Shown: positions 50,637 to 60,200 of the stretch, piece after piece
Layout of the letters: each line of letters begins with the position of its first letter
How positions within the stretch are numbered: the first letter of the stretch is position 1
Assembly (NCBI GenBank): GCA_016792625.1
Contig: JAEUKK010000086.1
Span: 1 to 64,000, forward strand
DNA: 64,000 bases
Direction: 5' to 3'
Origin: Deltaproteobacteria bacterium
Lineage (GTDB): Bacteria > Myxococcota_A > UBA796 > UBA2385
The notes under the pieces: generated by a model
Seen by the model: the letters and a program-made list of their open reading frames with translations, nothing else
Told to the model about the DNA's origin: nothing
Database searches by the model: none
Program-made: the position numbers and the translations under genes

Positions 50637-51302
50637 GTGCCTACCCCTCCCCTCGCCCTGCTCACCCTGCTCGCTGCTATCCCTGACCCGGGGCCCTACG
50701 CGGCCGCCGTGACCAGCGACGCGGGCTGGGTCGAAGTGGGCCGCCGCACCGAAGATGGCATCGGAGAGGTCATTCTCAAGCACAAGAAGGTCGGCGAGGT
50801 CGACTGCCTGCAAGGTTTGGCGACGGTGCCTGAGGCGCCGAGCGCGCTGTTGGCGGTGGCGGCCGACGTGCCCAGCGCCACAAAGTGGAGCCGGTGGGAG
50901 CTCGTGGCGAGCAAGGTCATCAGCAAGGGCGGCGGAGCGGTCAACTACGTGCAGCTGCTCGACAACCCCGCGCCGATCGCCGACCGCTATTGGTTCCTGG
51001 AGGGTCGCTCGCTGCCGGGCGAGGAGCAGGCCCGCTTCACTTGGCGCCACATCGATCCCGAGGCCCACCCCGCGGTGCTGGCGGAGATCAAGAACCTCCG
51101 CAGCTCGGCGGTCTCGACCGTGGTCAACGTCGGCGAGTGGCGCTTCACCAAGGGGGCCGCGGGCACCGAGCTGCGCTACCGCATCTGCACTGACGCCGGC
51201 GGGGCCATTCCACGTTGGGCGGGAGAGTTCGCTGCGACCCGCACCTTGCCCAGCAACCTTGCCGACCTCGTGCTCGAGGCCCGGCGCCGCGCCAGCCGCT
51301 GA
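50637..51302 (+). CDS. exported START-like (SRPBCC) domain protein
   Basis: 221 residues. A short hydrophobic N-terminus (PLALLTLLAAIPDPGPYAAA) that could be a signal peptide, then a START/SRPBCC fold: GWVEVGRRTEDGIGEVILKHKKV, SKWSRWELVAS-type helix, KSL-like VNYVQLLDNPAPIADRYWFLEGR, and a C-terminal helix NLADLVLEARRRA. Relatives bind lipids or hydrophobic ligands. GTG 50637 chosen because GAGG is five bases upstream; GTG 50631 is also possible. Linked to the E2 gene by closeness. Confidence 0.75.
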   Translation: MPTPPLALLTLLAAIPDPGPYAAAVTSDAGWVEVGRRTEDGIGEVILKHKKVGEVDCLQGLATVPEAPSALLAVAADVPSATKWSRWELVASKVISKGGGAVNYVQLLDNPAPIADRYWFLEGRSLPGEEQARFTWRHIDPEAHPAVLAEIKNLRSSAVSTVVNVGEWRFTKGAAGTELRYRICTDAGGAIPRWAGEFAATRTLPSNLADLVLEARRRASR

Positions 51303-51502
51303 TCTGCACGCCGATGGACACGGTTTCGCCTCGCGCGGGCCGCCGGTTCACCTTAGAAGCCCGCGGCTTTAGAGGCGGGCCCAGCGACGGCCGGGCATGC
51401 TCCCCGCGGGGAGCGCCGGCCCCGCGCCGCCTCGCCCATGACCACCCCGCGCGCCCCGCAGCATGGAATCACCCGCTGGGGCGCCACTTTGGAGGAGACA
51501 CC

Positions 51503-52678
51503 ATGAAGACCAAGATGAGCACGCTGCTCCTGCTGAGCCTCGGCCTCACCATCGGCTGCGAAGTTGAGGAGACCAAGGACACCGGCGGCACCGATGACGG
51601 CACCGCCGATGGTGCCGATGGTGCCGATGGCGTTGATGGCGCCGACGGCGTTGATGGCGCCGACGGGACCGATGGCACCGATGGTGCGGACGGGACCGAT
51701 GGCACCGACGGCGCCGTGGCCTACGCCGCGCTCGACGCCAGCCTCACCGTCTACCACGACATCGACGGCGAGGTCCTCTGCGACAAGGACGTGGCGGTCA
51801 CCAGCTCCACCCCGGTCGAGTGCGAGAGCTGCGACTTCAGCTTCGACGTCGAGAGCGTCACCACCGACGACCGCGTCGGCGGCTGCGACCTGCCCCCCTT
51901 CTACACCTTCCAGGCCGACAATCCCGCGGCCAAGCCGAACCTGACGTTCAGCTCCAACTACCTCATCGCTGGCTACTACGGTGACTACTACGTCACCAAC
52001 TGGGTGCAGAGCAACTACGTCTACGACTACTACGGCTACGAGTACGGCGCGAGCGGCAACCTCGCCTACCAGGTCGACTACGGCGACGGCTACCCGGTGA
52101 CCAGCGTGCTCGTCGCCGGCTTCGCCGACAACGTGCTGACCATCGAAGGCATCGACGACGCCCCGCTCAGCGTCAGCACCCTGCCCGAGGCCACCTGCGA
52201 CAGCTCGACCGTGACCGGCGTCACCGAGCGCGCCGGCAACTACATCGGCGCGGGCGTCACCCCCTGCAGCGGCAGTGACTACGACGTGTGGGGCATCACC
52301 ACCGTCGCCGGCCAGACCTACACCATCTCGATCGACAACGCCGACGCCGAGACCGCCGCCGACCTGATCTTCTACATCTTCGACAACGAGGGTGAGTGCT
52401 ACCTCGGCCAGGCCGATGACAGCTTCGACTGCGCCTACGCGCCCCCCAGCGGCTACCAGTGCCCGTCGGTCAGCTTCGAGGGTGATGGCACCGTGCTCGC
52501 CGTCGTCGTCACCAACCTCGGTGACTGCGCGGTCGACAACAACTACGAGCTCTACGTGAGCGGCACCGGCATCACCCCGCCGTCGGTCGAGCTCTTCTCC
52601 GAGCGCTGGGAGGCCTACGCCGAGACCCCCCAGACGCTCGAGTACAGCTTCGTCGGCAACCTCACCCCCGCCGAGTGA
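51503..52678 (+). CDS. lipoprotein with collagen-like Gly-X-Asp repeats
   Basis: 391 residues. Lipobox LTIGCEVEE, then 30-45 residues of Gly-X-Asp triplets (GADGADGVDGADGVDG...). After that a Tyr-rich segment (SNYLIAGYYGDYYVTNWV, YVYDYYGYEYG), then a ~150-residue domain with paired cysteines (CDSSTVTGV, PCSGSDYDVWGITTVAGQTYTISIDNADAET) resembling bacterial pre-peptidase C-terminal (PPC) domains. Probably on the outer surface. ATG preceded by TTGGAGGAGACACC, a strong ribosome-binding site. Single-gene transcript by position. Confidence 0.8.
   Translation: MKTKMSTLLLLSLGLTIGCEVEETKDTGGTDDGTADGADGADGVDGADGVDGADGTDGTDGADGTDGTDGAVAYAALDASLTVYHDIDGEVLCDKDVAVTSSTPVECESCDFSFDVESVTTDDRVGGCDLPPFYTFQADNPAAKPNLTFSSNYLIAGYYGDYYVTNWVQSNYVYDYYGYEYGASGNLAYQVDYGDGYPVTSVLVAGFADNVLTIEGIDDAPLSVSTLPEATCDSSTVTGVTERAGNYIGAGVTPCSGSDYDVWGITTVAGQTYTISIDNADAETAADLIFYIFDNEGECYLGQADDSFDCAYAPPSGYQCPSVSFEGDGTVLAVVVTNLGDCAVDNNYELYVSGTGITPPSVELFSERWEAYAETPQTLEYSFVGNLTPAE
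51593..51715 (+). repeat. coding Gly-X-Asp collagen-like repeat
   Basis: Approximate 9-bp units (GGTGCCGAT, GGCGTTGAT, GGGACCGAT, GGCACCGAT) encode Gly-X-Asp triplets. The DNA repeat is likely to vary in length by slippage. Confidence 0.8.
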
Positions 52679-52781
52679 GCCCCGGGGGGCCGGCGCGCGC
52701 CGGTCCACCCCCTCGACCCCGTCGGGCCCTGCGCCTGGCGGGGTCTTGTCTTGCCGGGTCCCGCCGTCGGACGAGCCACGC

Positions 52782-53963
52782 TCAGGGCGTGGCGGCTGCC
52801 CCCGAGAGCGCCTCAGGCCGCGGCAGGCCGGCGATCAGGCCCCGGTCGATGTCGCTCAGCCGGCCGCAGCCACAGAGGGCCATGGCCTCGTCGAGCTCGG
52901 CGCGCAGCAGGTGCAGCGCACGCTCCACCCCCGCCTGACCGCCGGCCGCCAGCGCGAAGACCGCCGGGCGGCCGATGAGCGCGGCCTGGGCCCCGAGGGC
53001 GAGGGCCTTGAGTACGTCGCTCCCACGGCGGACCCCGCTGTCGAGCAGCACCGGGGCGCGACCGGCCACCGCGTCGACCACCTCGGGCAAGGCCAGCAGC
53101 GCGGGCACCGCCCCATCGAGCTGGCGGCCCCCATGGTTGCTCACAATGACGCCAGCAGCGCCGCTCTCGACGCAGGCGGCAGCGTCGTCCCCCCGCAGCA
53201 CACCCTTGACCAGCACGGGCAGGCCTGCGCGCGCGGCGAGGCGCTCCACATCGGCCATGCGGAGGTCGGGGTCGAGCAGGCGGTACACATAGGCGGCCAG
53301 GCCCGAGCCCTGCGCCTCGGAGGGCAAGGCGCCATAACCCTCAGGCACGACGTTCTCGACGCGGAGCTGCGGGGGGAGCCCGAAGCGGTGCACCGCGTCA
53401 CCCTCCCGCGCGCCGAGGACCGGGGCGTCCGCGGTGACCACCAGGGCGGTGCAGCCCGCGGCCTTCGCGCGGTCGATCAGGGCCTCGGTCAGGCCCCGAT
53501 CTTTGTAGACATAGAGCTGGAACCAGACCGTGCCGGGGTGCTCTGCCGCGCCCACACCCGCCGCTGCGCAGACCGCCTCGATCGGCGTGGTCGCCAAGGT
53601 CGAGCAGACCATGACCGTGCCCGCGGCCCGGGCGGCCCGGGCGGTCGCCCGCTCGCCCTCGGGGTGGGCGAGGCCCAAGAAGGCCGTCGGAGCCAACAGG
53701 ATCGGCGCACGGAGGGGGGCGCCGAGCAGGGTCGACGCCGCGGAGCGCTGGCCCACCCCGCGCAAGCAGCGCGGGCGCAGGAAGGTGCGGGCGAAGGCCT
53801 CGCGGTTGGCCACCAGCGTGCGGCCATCGCGGGCCCCGCCGCTGTAGTAGGCCCGGGCCATCGGGCTGAGCGCACCGGCGCCGAGCGCGCTGAGCTGCTC
53901 GATGTGAAGGCAGGCGGCCAGGGCGTCCGCGTCGGGCGGCCCTGCGGGTCGGGGATCGATCAC
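52782..53963 (-). CDS. FMN-dependent alpha-hydroxy-acid dehydrogenase/oxidase
   Basis: 393 residues, lactate oxidase/glycolate oxidase family. YYSGGARDG near residue 35, ILLAPTAFLGLAHPEGE, catalytic His in SNHGGRQLDGAVPALLALPEVV (~273), FMN/phosphate site DSGVRRGSDVLKALALGAQAALIGRP. It oxidises a 2-hydroxy acid such as lactate or glycolate; whether it uses O2 or a quinone is not decided here. GTG at 53963 has GGAG upstream; the frame is open to ATG 54116 but that extension is Pro/Arg-rich and unlike the family. Convergent with the lipoprotein gene, divergent from the DUF4157 gene. Confidence 0.93.
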   Translation of the reverse strand: MIDPRPAGPPDADALAACLHIEQLSALGAGALSPMARAYYSGGARDGRTLVANREAFARTFLRPRCLRGVGQRSAASTLLGAPLRAPILLAPTAFLGLAHPEGERATARAARAAGTVMVCSTLATTPIEAVCAAAGVGAAEHPGTVWFQLYVYKDRGLTEALIDRAKAAGCTALVVTADAPVLGAREGDAVHRFGLPPQLRVENVVPEGYGALPSEAQGSGLAAYVYRLLDPDLRMADVERLAARAGLPVLVKGVLRGDDAAACVESGAAGVIVSNHGGRQLDGAVPALLALPEVVDAVAGRAPVLLDSGVRRGSDVLKALALGAQAALIGRPAVFALAAGGQAGVERALHLLRAELDEAMALCGCGRLSDIDRGLIAGLPRPEALSGAAATP

Positions 53964-54027
53964 GCACGCTCCGGCGGGCGAGGGCCCGCGCCCACATCCT
54001 CCCACAGGGGCGCCGCTGTGTAGCCAC

Positions 54028-54130
54028 GCTGACACCGCGGCCGGGCCCGGCTTGGGCGCGCTGACACCGGGATGACGCCGCCACAAACAGCGAGCGAGCA
54101 GCGTGATGCACGCCAATGTCGACGCATCAC
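54028..54130. promoter_or_regulatory. repeats in the DUF4157-gene upstream region
   Basis: Direct repeat GCTGACACCG at 54028-54037 and 54060-54069 (32 bp apart, about three helical turns) and inverted repeat GTGATGC-N14-GCATCAC at 54103-54130. Located between the divergent FMN oxidase and DUF4157 genes. Possible regulator sites; no family identified. Confidence 0.35.
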
Positions 54131-54220
54131 ACCGACTGTCTGCCCACAGCTCGGCGCCCGCGCGAGATCGGCCCGAATCGAGCGCGAAAGGCCGCCCCGA
54201 CGCGGTCGAAGGGGGAGTGC

Positions 54221-54226
54221 TAAGCT
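54221..54226 (+). promoter_or_regulatory. candidate -10 box (TAAGCT) for the DUF4157 gene
   Basis: GTGCTAAGCT sits 21 bp before the ATG at 54248. The -35 region (CGACGC) is poor, so an activator may be needed. Confidence 0.3.
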
Positions 54227-54247
54227 CAACACAGCCTGGAGCTCCCG

Positions 54248-57200
54248 ATGACCGTCCGCGCCCTCTCCCGCCAGTCGGCCCCTGGTTCCACGAGCGCCCG
54301 CGCGCTCAGCCGCCGCCGGAAGGACGCCGGCGCCCCCGCCGCCGAGGCCCGCCTCGACAGCACCCGGGCCCAGGGCAGCGCGCCTGACGCCGCCGCCGGC
54401 CTGCGCATCGTCGATCCGGTCGTCTCGCTGCTCGCCGACATGCACACCGCGCTGGGCAACGCGGGCGTGGGCGGCATGGATCTCGGCGCCGACAGCGGGC
54501 TCAGCTTCGGCCTGCACACCCACGCCGCGGGCAGCTTGGCGCTCGGCGTGGCCGGCTTCGACACCAGCGCGATGAGCCCCGGCGGCGCGCTGCGCGCGAT
54601 GCGCGAGGTGATGCGGCGGAGCCAGGCCGAAGAAGAGGGCCTCGACACCAGCCGGGCCGCCAAGCACATCGGCAGCCGCCAGGGCCAGCCCCTGCCCGAG
54701 CTCGTGCGCGTCCGCATGGAGCGCGCCTTCGGCCACGACTTCAGCCACGTGCGCGTGCACATCGACGGCGCCGCCGCCGACGCGGCCCAAGACCTCAACG
54801 CGATGGCCTTCGCCATCGGCTCTGACCTGTACTTCGGCCGCGGCGCTTGGTCGCCGGGCACGCCCCGGGGCGACGAGCTGCTCGCCCACGAGCTCACCCA
54901 CGTCGTTCAGGCCGATCAGAACCGCCTGCCCGGGCCCCGCGGCCCGGGGATGGACGTCAGCAGCCCCACCGACCGCCACGAACAAGAGGCCGTGGCGATG
55001 GGGCGCAAGGTCGCCCAAGAGCTCGGCCGCAGCGGCGGCGGCGCGCTCGATCTGGCCGGCCCGGCCGGCAGCCCAGGGGCCGACCACGCGCCCGCCGAGC
55101 AAGCGACGCCCGCCGTCGGCCTGCCCGGGGCCGAGGGCGCCGCCGCAGACCAAGACGCCGGGGGCGTCGACGTGCAGGCCCTCTTCGCTGGCTTGAGCGT
55201 GGGCAGCGACGGTGGGGGTGGCGACGCTGGCGGCGGCGAGGGGGGCGGCGAAGGGCTGGTCAGCCGCGACTTCGGGTCGTGGTGGTCGAGCATGTTCGGA
55301 AGCAACACCCGCGCCCAGCTCCCCCCGCGCACCAACACTCCGCCCAGCAACAGCGCGTCGGGCCAGTCGGCGGGCAACGCGGGCCGCGGCACCGGCTCGG
55401 GCAACAACGCGCAGGCCCAGGGCCCCGGCGCGGCCAACGAGCAGAACCCCGACGCCACGCTCACCCTCGCCGGCCGCACCATCCGGGTTTCGCGCCCGGC
55501 GGGCAGCGGCGACCAGCCGACGCTGACCGCCGAGCTCAACCAGCAGGTCCTCCCCGGCCTGACCCTGACCACGGCCTCGCTCCAGTTCAACGAGCAGGGC
55601 GCGGTGGTCGGCGGCACGGTGCGCGCCCAGGTGCGCATCGGCGAGCACCTGTCGGCCGATGGCCTGACCCTGAGCATCAGCGAGGGCGGGCGGGTCAGCC
55701 CGACCATCGACAACGTCCAGGTGCGGCTCGGCGAGACCATTCAAGCGACCGTCCGCCTCACGGTCGGCCGCGACGCGATCACCGGCGCGGGCACCATCGG
55801 CTTCGAGCAGCTCCCGCTCCCCGCCCAGCTCGGCATCAGCAGCGGCCAGCTGCAGGTCGCCGTCGACGCCCAAGGTGTGCGCGCCGCCGGCACGCTCAGC
55901 GGCACGATGCCGAACGTGGGCACCGTCCGCGCCGAGACCGGCTTCCGCGACAACCAGCTCGGCGCGCGGGTGACTGTGACGGTCAACCCCGGCCTCGCGC
56001 CCGTCCCCGGCGTGGTCTTCCAGAGCGGCCAGCTCGACGGCAGCTGGCTGCAGGGCCAGCCGGCGGTCGCCTTCACCGGCGATCTGCAGGTCCAAGTCAA
56101 AGACTGGCTGACCGGCACCGTGCACGCCCAGTACAAGCCCGAGGGCGGGACGTGGAGCGTCACCGGCGATCTGGCCCAGTCCGGCCAGCTCACCCTGGGT
56201 GAGCTGGTGGTGCTGCAGGGCCGGGTCAAGCTGGTGATCAACGAGAACCAGCTCACGGCCGGCGAAGCCGCGGTCAACATCCAGACGCCCAAGGTCCAGG
56301 GCCAACTCCAGGGCAGCTACGACGTCCAGAAGCACGAGCTGACCGGCACCGCGGCGGTCAGCCTCAACCACGACTGGCCGATGGAGGCCGGCTGGGGCGC
56401 GTTTACCCTCAAGCAGGGCGGCGCCCTCTCCGCCGAGGTGCAGGCCAACGTCATCAAGGCGCTGACCGGCGATGTGCCGTTTACCGCCACGGTGCAGGGC
56501 GGCGCGACGACCCCGCTCCAGATCGAGGGCCAGGTCTCGGGCGCGCTGAACATCGAGACCCAGAAGTTCGACGGCACCGCGAACGGCGCGCTGACCGCTG
56601 ATCTGCAGCTGCCCGTCGGGGCCAACGGCGACCAGCTCCGCGTGCTCACCGGCAGCCGCGTGACCGCCACCCTCGCCCAAAACGCCCTCACTCAGGTCGG
56701 CCTCAACCTGAACCTGCAGCTGCACCGCGAGGGCGCGCTCTTCCTCAGCGGCACCGTGCCCGACGCCGTCTATGACGTGGCCAGCGGCAAGCTCAACGGC
56801 ACCGGGCGCCTGCGCCTCGAGAAGGCCCTCGAGCACGAGACGGCCGACGGCCAATGGAAGACCGTGGTCAAGGCCGGCAGCCAGCTCGAGGCCAAGGTGG
56901 TCCAGAGCGAGCTGACCGAGCTCGGCGGCTCGGGCGAGTTCGCGGTGCACGACAGCGCCGGCCCGCTGCTCGACGGCACCGTCAGCGCGGCCAAGATCGA
57001 CCTGACCACCAAGAAGGTGTCGGGCCAGCTGCAGCTGCAGACCGCCCGCCCCTTCTTGCACCCGCGCAAGAGCGGCGGCGTCATCGAGGGCACCCCGGGC
57101 TGGCTGCTCGAGGTCCAGCAGGGCTCGGGCGTGACCGGCACGATGGCCGACAGCCAGCTCACGCGCCTGACCGCCGACCTGCGCGCCAAGGTCAACGATC

Positions 57201-60200
57201 CGGGCGGCCACCTGCTCAACCTCTCGGCCAACGCCGACTGGGACATGGTCGCCGACACCGTCGACGGCCAAGGCAAAGCCCAGCTCGCGCGCGACGTCGT
57301 GCTGGCCGAGGCGATGGGCCCCGAGGGCTGGAAGGCCACGGCGCTCAAAGACGCCGAGGCCACCGGTCACCTCGAGCAGAACAAGCTCACCAAGATCACC
57401 GGCGCGCTCAAGGTCGGGGTGGACGACGCCGAGGGGCGCTTCGTCGAGCTCGAAGGCGGCGCCACCTGGCTGATGGAGGGCAACAAGCTCGACATGACCA
57501 GCACGGCCAAGGTCGTGCGCGAGAAGTTGGTCGGCACCGCCGGCGCCTACGCGGTCCTCATCCAGAAAGAGACCGCGGCCACCGGCACCGTCGAGCAAAA
57601 CGACCTCAAGCAGGTGCAGGGCAACCTGAAGTCCAAGGTGACCAAGGACGGCGCCGACTTCGCCAAGGCCGACCTCGACGGCACCTGGAAGCAGGGCGAG
57701 GGCGTGACCGGCACCGGCGCAGCCGAGCTGCTCACCGAGCAAGACGTCGCGCAGGTCGGCCGCTACCACCTCTTCTTGGAGAAGGGCACCGGCGCGACGC
57801 TCAAGGTCGAGCGCTCCGAGGTCAAGGAGATCGGCGGCCAGGTGCCGATGCGCATCGATGAAGAGGGCCAGGGCTTCATCAAGGGCAAGGTCGCCGGCAC
57901 CTACAAGATGACCGAGAAGAAGCTCTCGGGCACCGGCGAAGCCGAGGTGCTCGCCGAGAAGCGGCTCGGCCAGCTCGGCCAAGACCAGCTCTGGCTGATG
58001 CCGGGCAGCGGCGCGACGGTGACCCTGGCCGAGAACGCGCTGACCCAGGTCGGCGGCAACATCCAGCTCTCGACCCGCGACAACAACGGCGAGTACGCCA
58101 CCATCGCGCTGCAGGGCACCTTTGACGCCGCGGGCGGCACCGGGTTCACCGGCTCGGGCGCGGCCACGGTCAAGCGCGAGAAGGAGCTCTTCCGCGCCAA
58201 CAACTACACCTTCCTCATCATGCCGGGCACCGGCGCCACGGCCCACATCGCGCAGGACAAGCTGACCAAGCTCGATGGTCAGGTGCCCTTTGAGGTGCGC
58301 GACGCCCAGGGCGCGCTCTTCGGCGGCAAGGTGGGCGGCGACTACAACCCCGAGACGGGCAAGGTCAACGGCAGCGGCGACATCAAGCTCGGCCGCGACC
58401 TCAGCTACGATCTCGGCGGCGGCACCACGCTCAAGCTGCTGCAGGGCTCGGGCGGCGACGCCGAGGTCAAAGACAGCGAGCTCAAGAAGGTCGGCGGCAC
58501 GCTCAAGGCCGAGCTGTGGAAGAACGGCCAGGCCCAGGCGCGGATCACCGCAAACGGCACCTACAACGCCGTGACCAACAAGCTCGAAGAGCTGACTGGC
58601 GAAGCCGAGCTGCTGCGCCCCATGGACATGTTGGGCGGGGAGATCCGGCTCACCAACGTCAAGGGCACCGGCACCATCCGCGACAACGAGCTCGTGCAGC
58701 TCGGCGGGCAGGGGGAGATCACCATCCCCAAGCTCAACAACATGCACGGCAAGTTCGACGTCAACTGGCGCAACGAAGGCGGGAGGGACATCTACGAGGG
58801 CAGCGGCGAGCTCGACTTTACGCTGTTCAACGACCCGGCCAAGGGCCGGAGCATGACCGGCAAGGTTCAGGCCCAATACAACGCAGACGACACCTTCGCG
58901 GTCCAAGGCGAGGTGAAGTACGCGATGAACGAGCTCATCAAGGATCTGACGGTCGGCGTCCAAATGGACCAGACCCTCGATCCCAAGCTGAGCCTGTCGA
59001 CCACCATCCAGACCAACCTCGTCGACGCCCGCACCCTGTTCAGCATGGAGAAGGACCTGGTCCCCCGCACCAGCGTCCCCATCTATGGCCCCTTCGGCCT
59101 CTTCTTCGGGATGAAGGGCGGCATGAGCATGGGCCTGCGCGCCCTGCAGATGACCGCCGGGATCAACGTCGCCGACTGGCGCCCGATCAGCGAAGGCAGC
59201 GAGGTCCCCACCTTCTCCGCGAACCTCGACCTCGACTGGGGCATGGACTTCTCAGCGAAGATCGCCCCCTACATCGGCCTCGAGGGCAACCTGCGGGTCG
59301 CCCAGATCGGCGCAGGTGTGCGCGGCGAGGTCGCGCTCGACGCGCCGATCAGCGTCAACCCGAGCGGCAAGATCGAGGGCGGGCCGCAGGGCTTCAGCGG
59401 CGAGCTGTCGGTGGGCGTGAGCATCAAGCCCCGGCTCGACCTCAGCCTCACCCCCTTCGTGCAGGCGAGCATCACCGGCCTCGACCCCTGGCAGCACGAC
59501 TTCGACAGCTTCCAGCAGCCGCTGGGCGAGGTCTTCAGCTTCGAGTGGGGCCGCAAGTACAGCTTCGGTGACCAGAGCAGCCGCAGCTCGGCGCCGACCA
59601 CCCAGGTCCCCGCGCCGCCGGCCCAGCAGCGGCAGACCGAGCAGCGTGGCGTGCCCAACACCGGCTTCTCCAACGGCGCCGGGCAAGCCAACAACATGAA
59701 GGGCGGCCCGCAGCTCGAGTCGGGCAGCACCATCGCCGGTCAGCAGCAGACCGGCGACGCCAGCCTCGACCGCCTGATGGGCATCGTCAATGACATCAAG
59801 GTCATGGCCGAGGGCATCGGGGCGCTGGGCGAGCTGGTCAGCCTGGTCATCGGCATCATCCAGGCCACCGCGACCTTCGGCCCCATCGGCATGGTCATCT
59901 ACTGCGTGTGGAAGATCTTCAAGGGTGAGCTGAGCTGGGATGGCATCAAGACCGCCGTGCAGAAGGTCGTCGCCGCGGTGCAGACCGCCGGCCGCCTGCT
60001 GCGCCCGCACCTGCCGGCCTGGTTCCAGAAGATCGTCGACCTGTTCAGCGGCGACAAGCCGGGCCTGCTCGACGCGCTCTTCGGCGCCGACGACCGCATG
60101 CGCGAGTCGGTGCGCAAGGGCGAGCACCGCCACGCGCCCGCCGACATGCGGGCCGAGATGATCAAGGTCATGGACGGCGGCTGGATCAGCGAAGACGACG

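Noticed and set aside
52690..52706. CCGGCGCGCGCCGG palindrome after the collagen-like lipoprotein gene
   Set aside because: Perfect palindrome with no loop and no following T-run; common by chance at this GC content, so not called as a terminator.
53960..58963. 1667-residue minus-strand frame across the DUF4157 gene
   Set aside because: Covers the DUF4157 gene with no recognisable motif; the plus-strand frame has DUF4157 and clean repeats.
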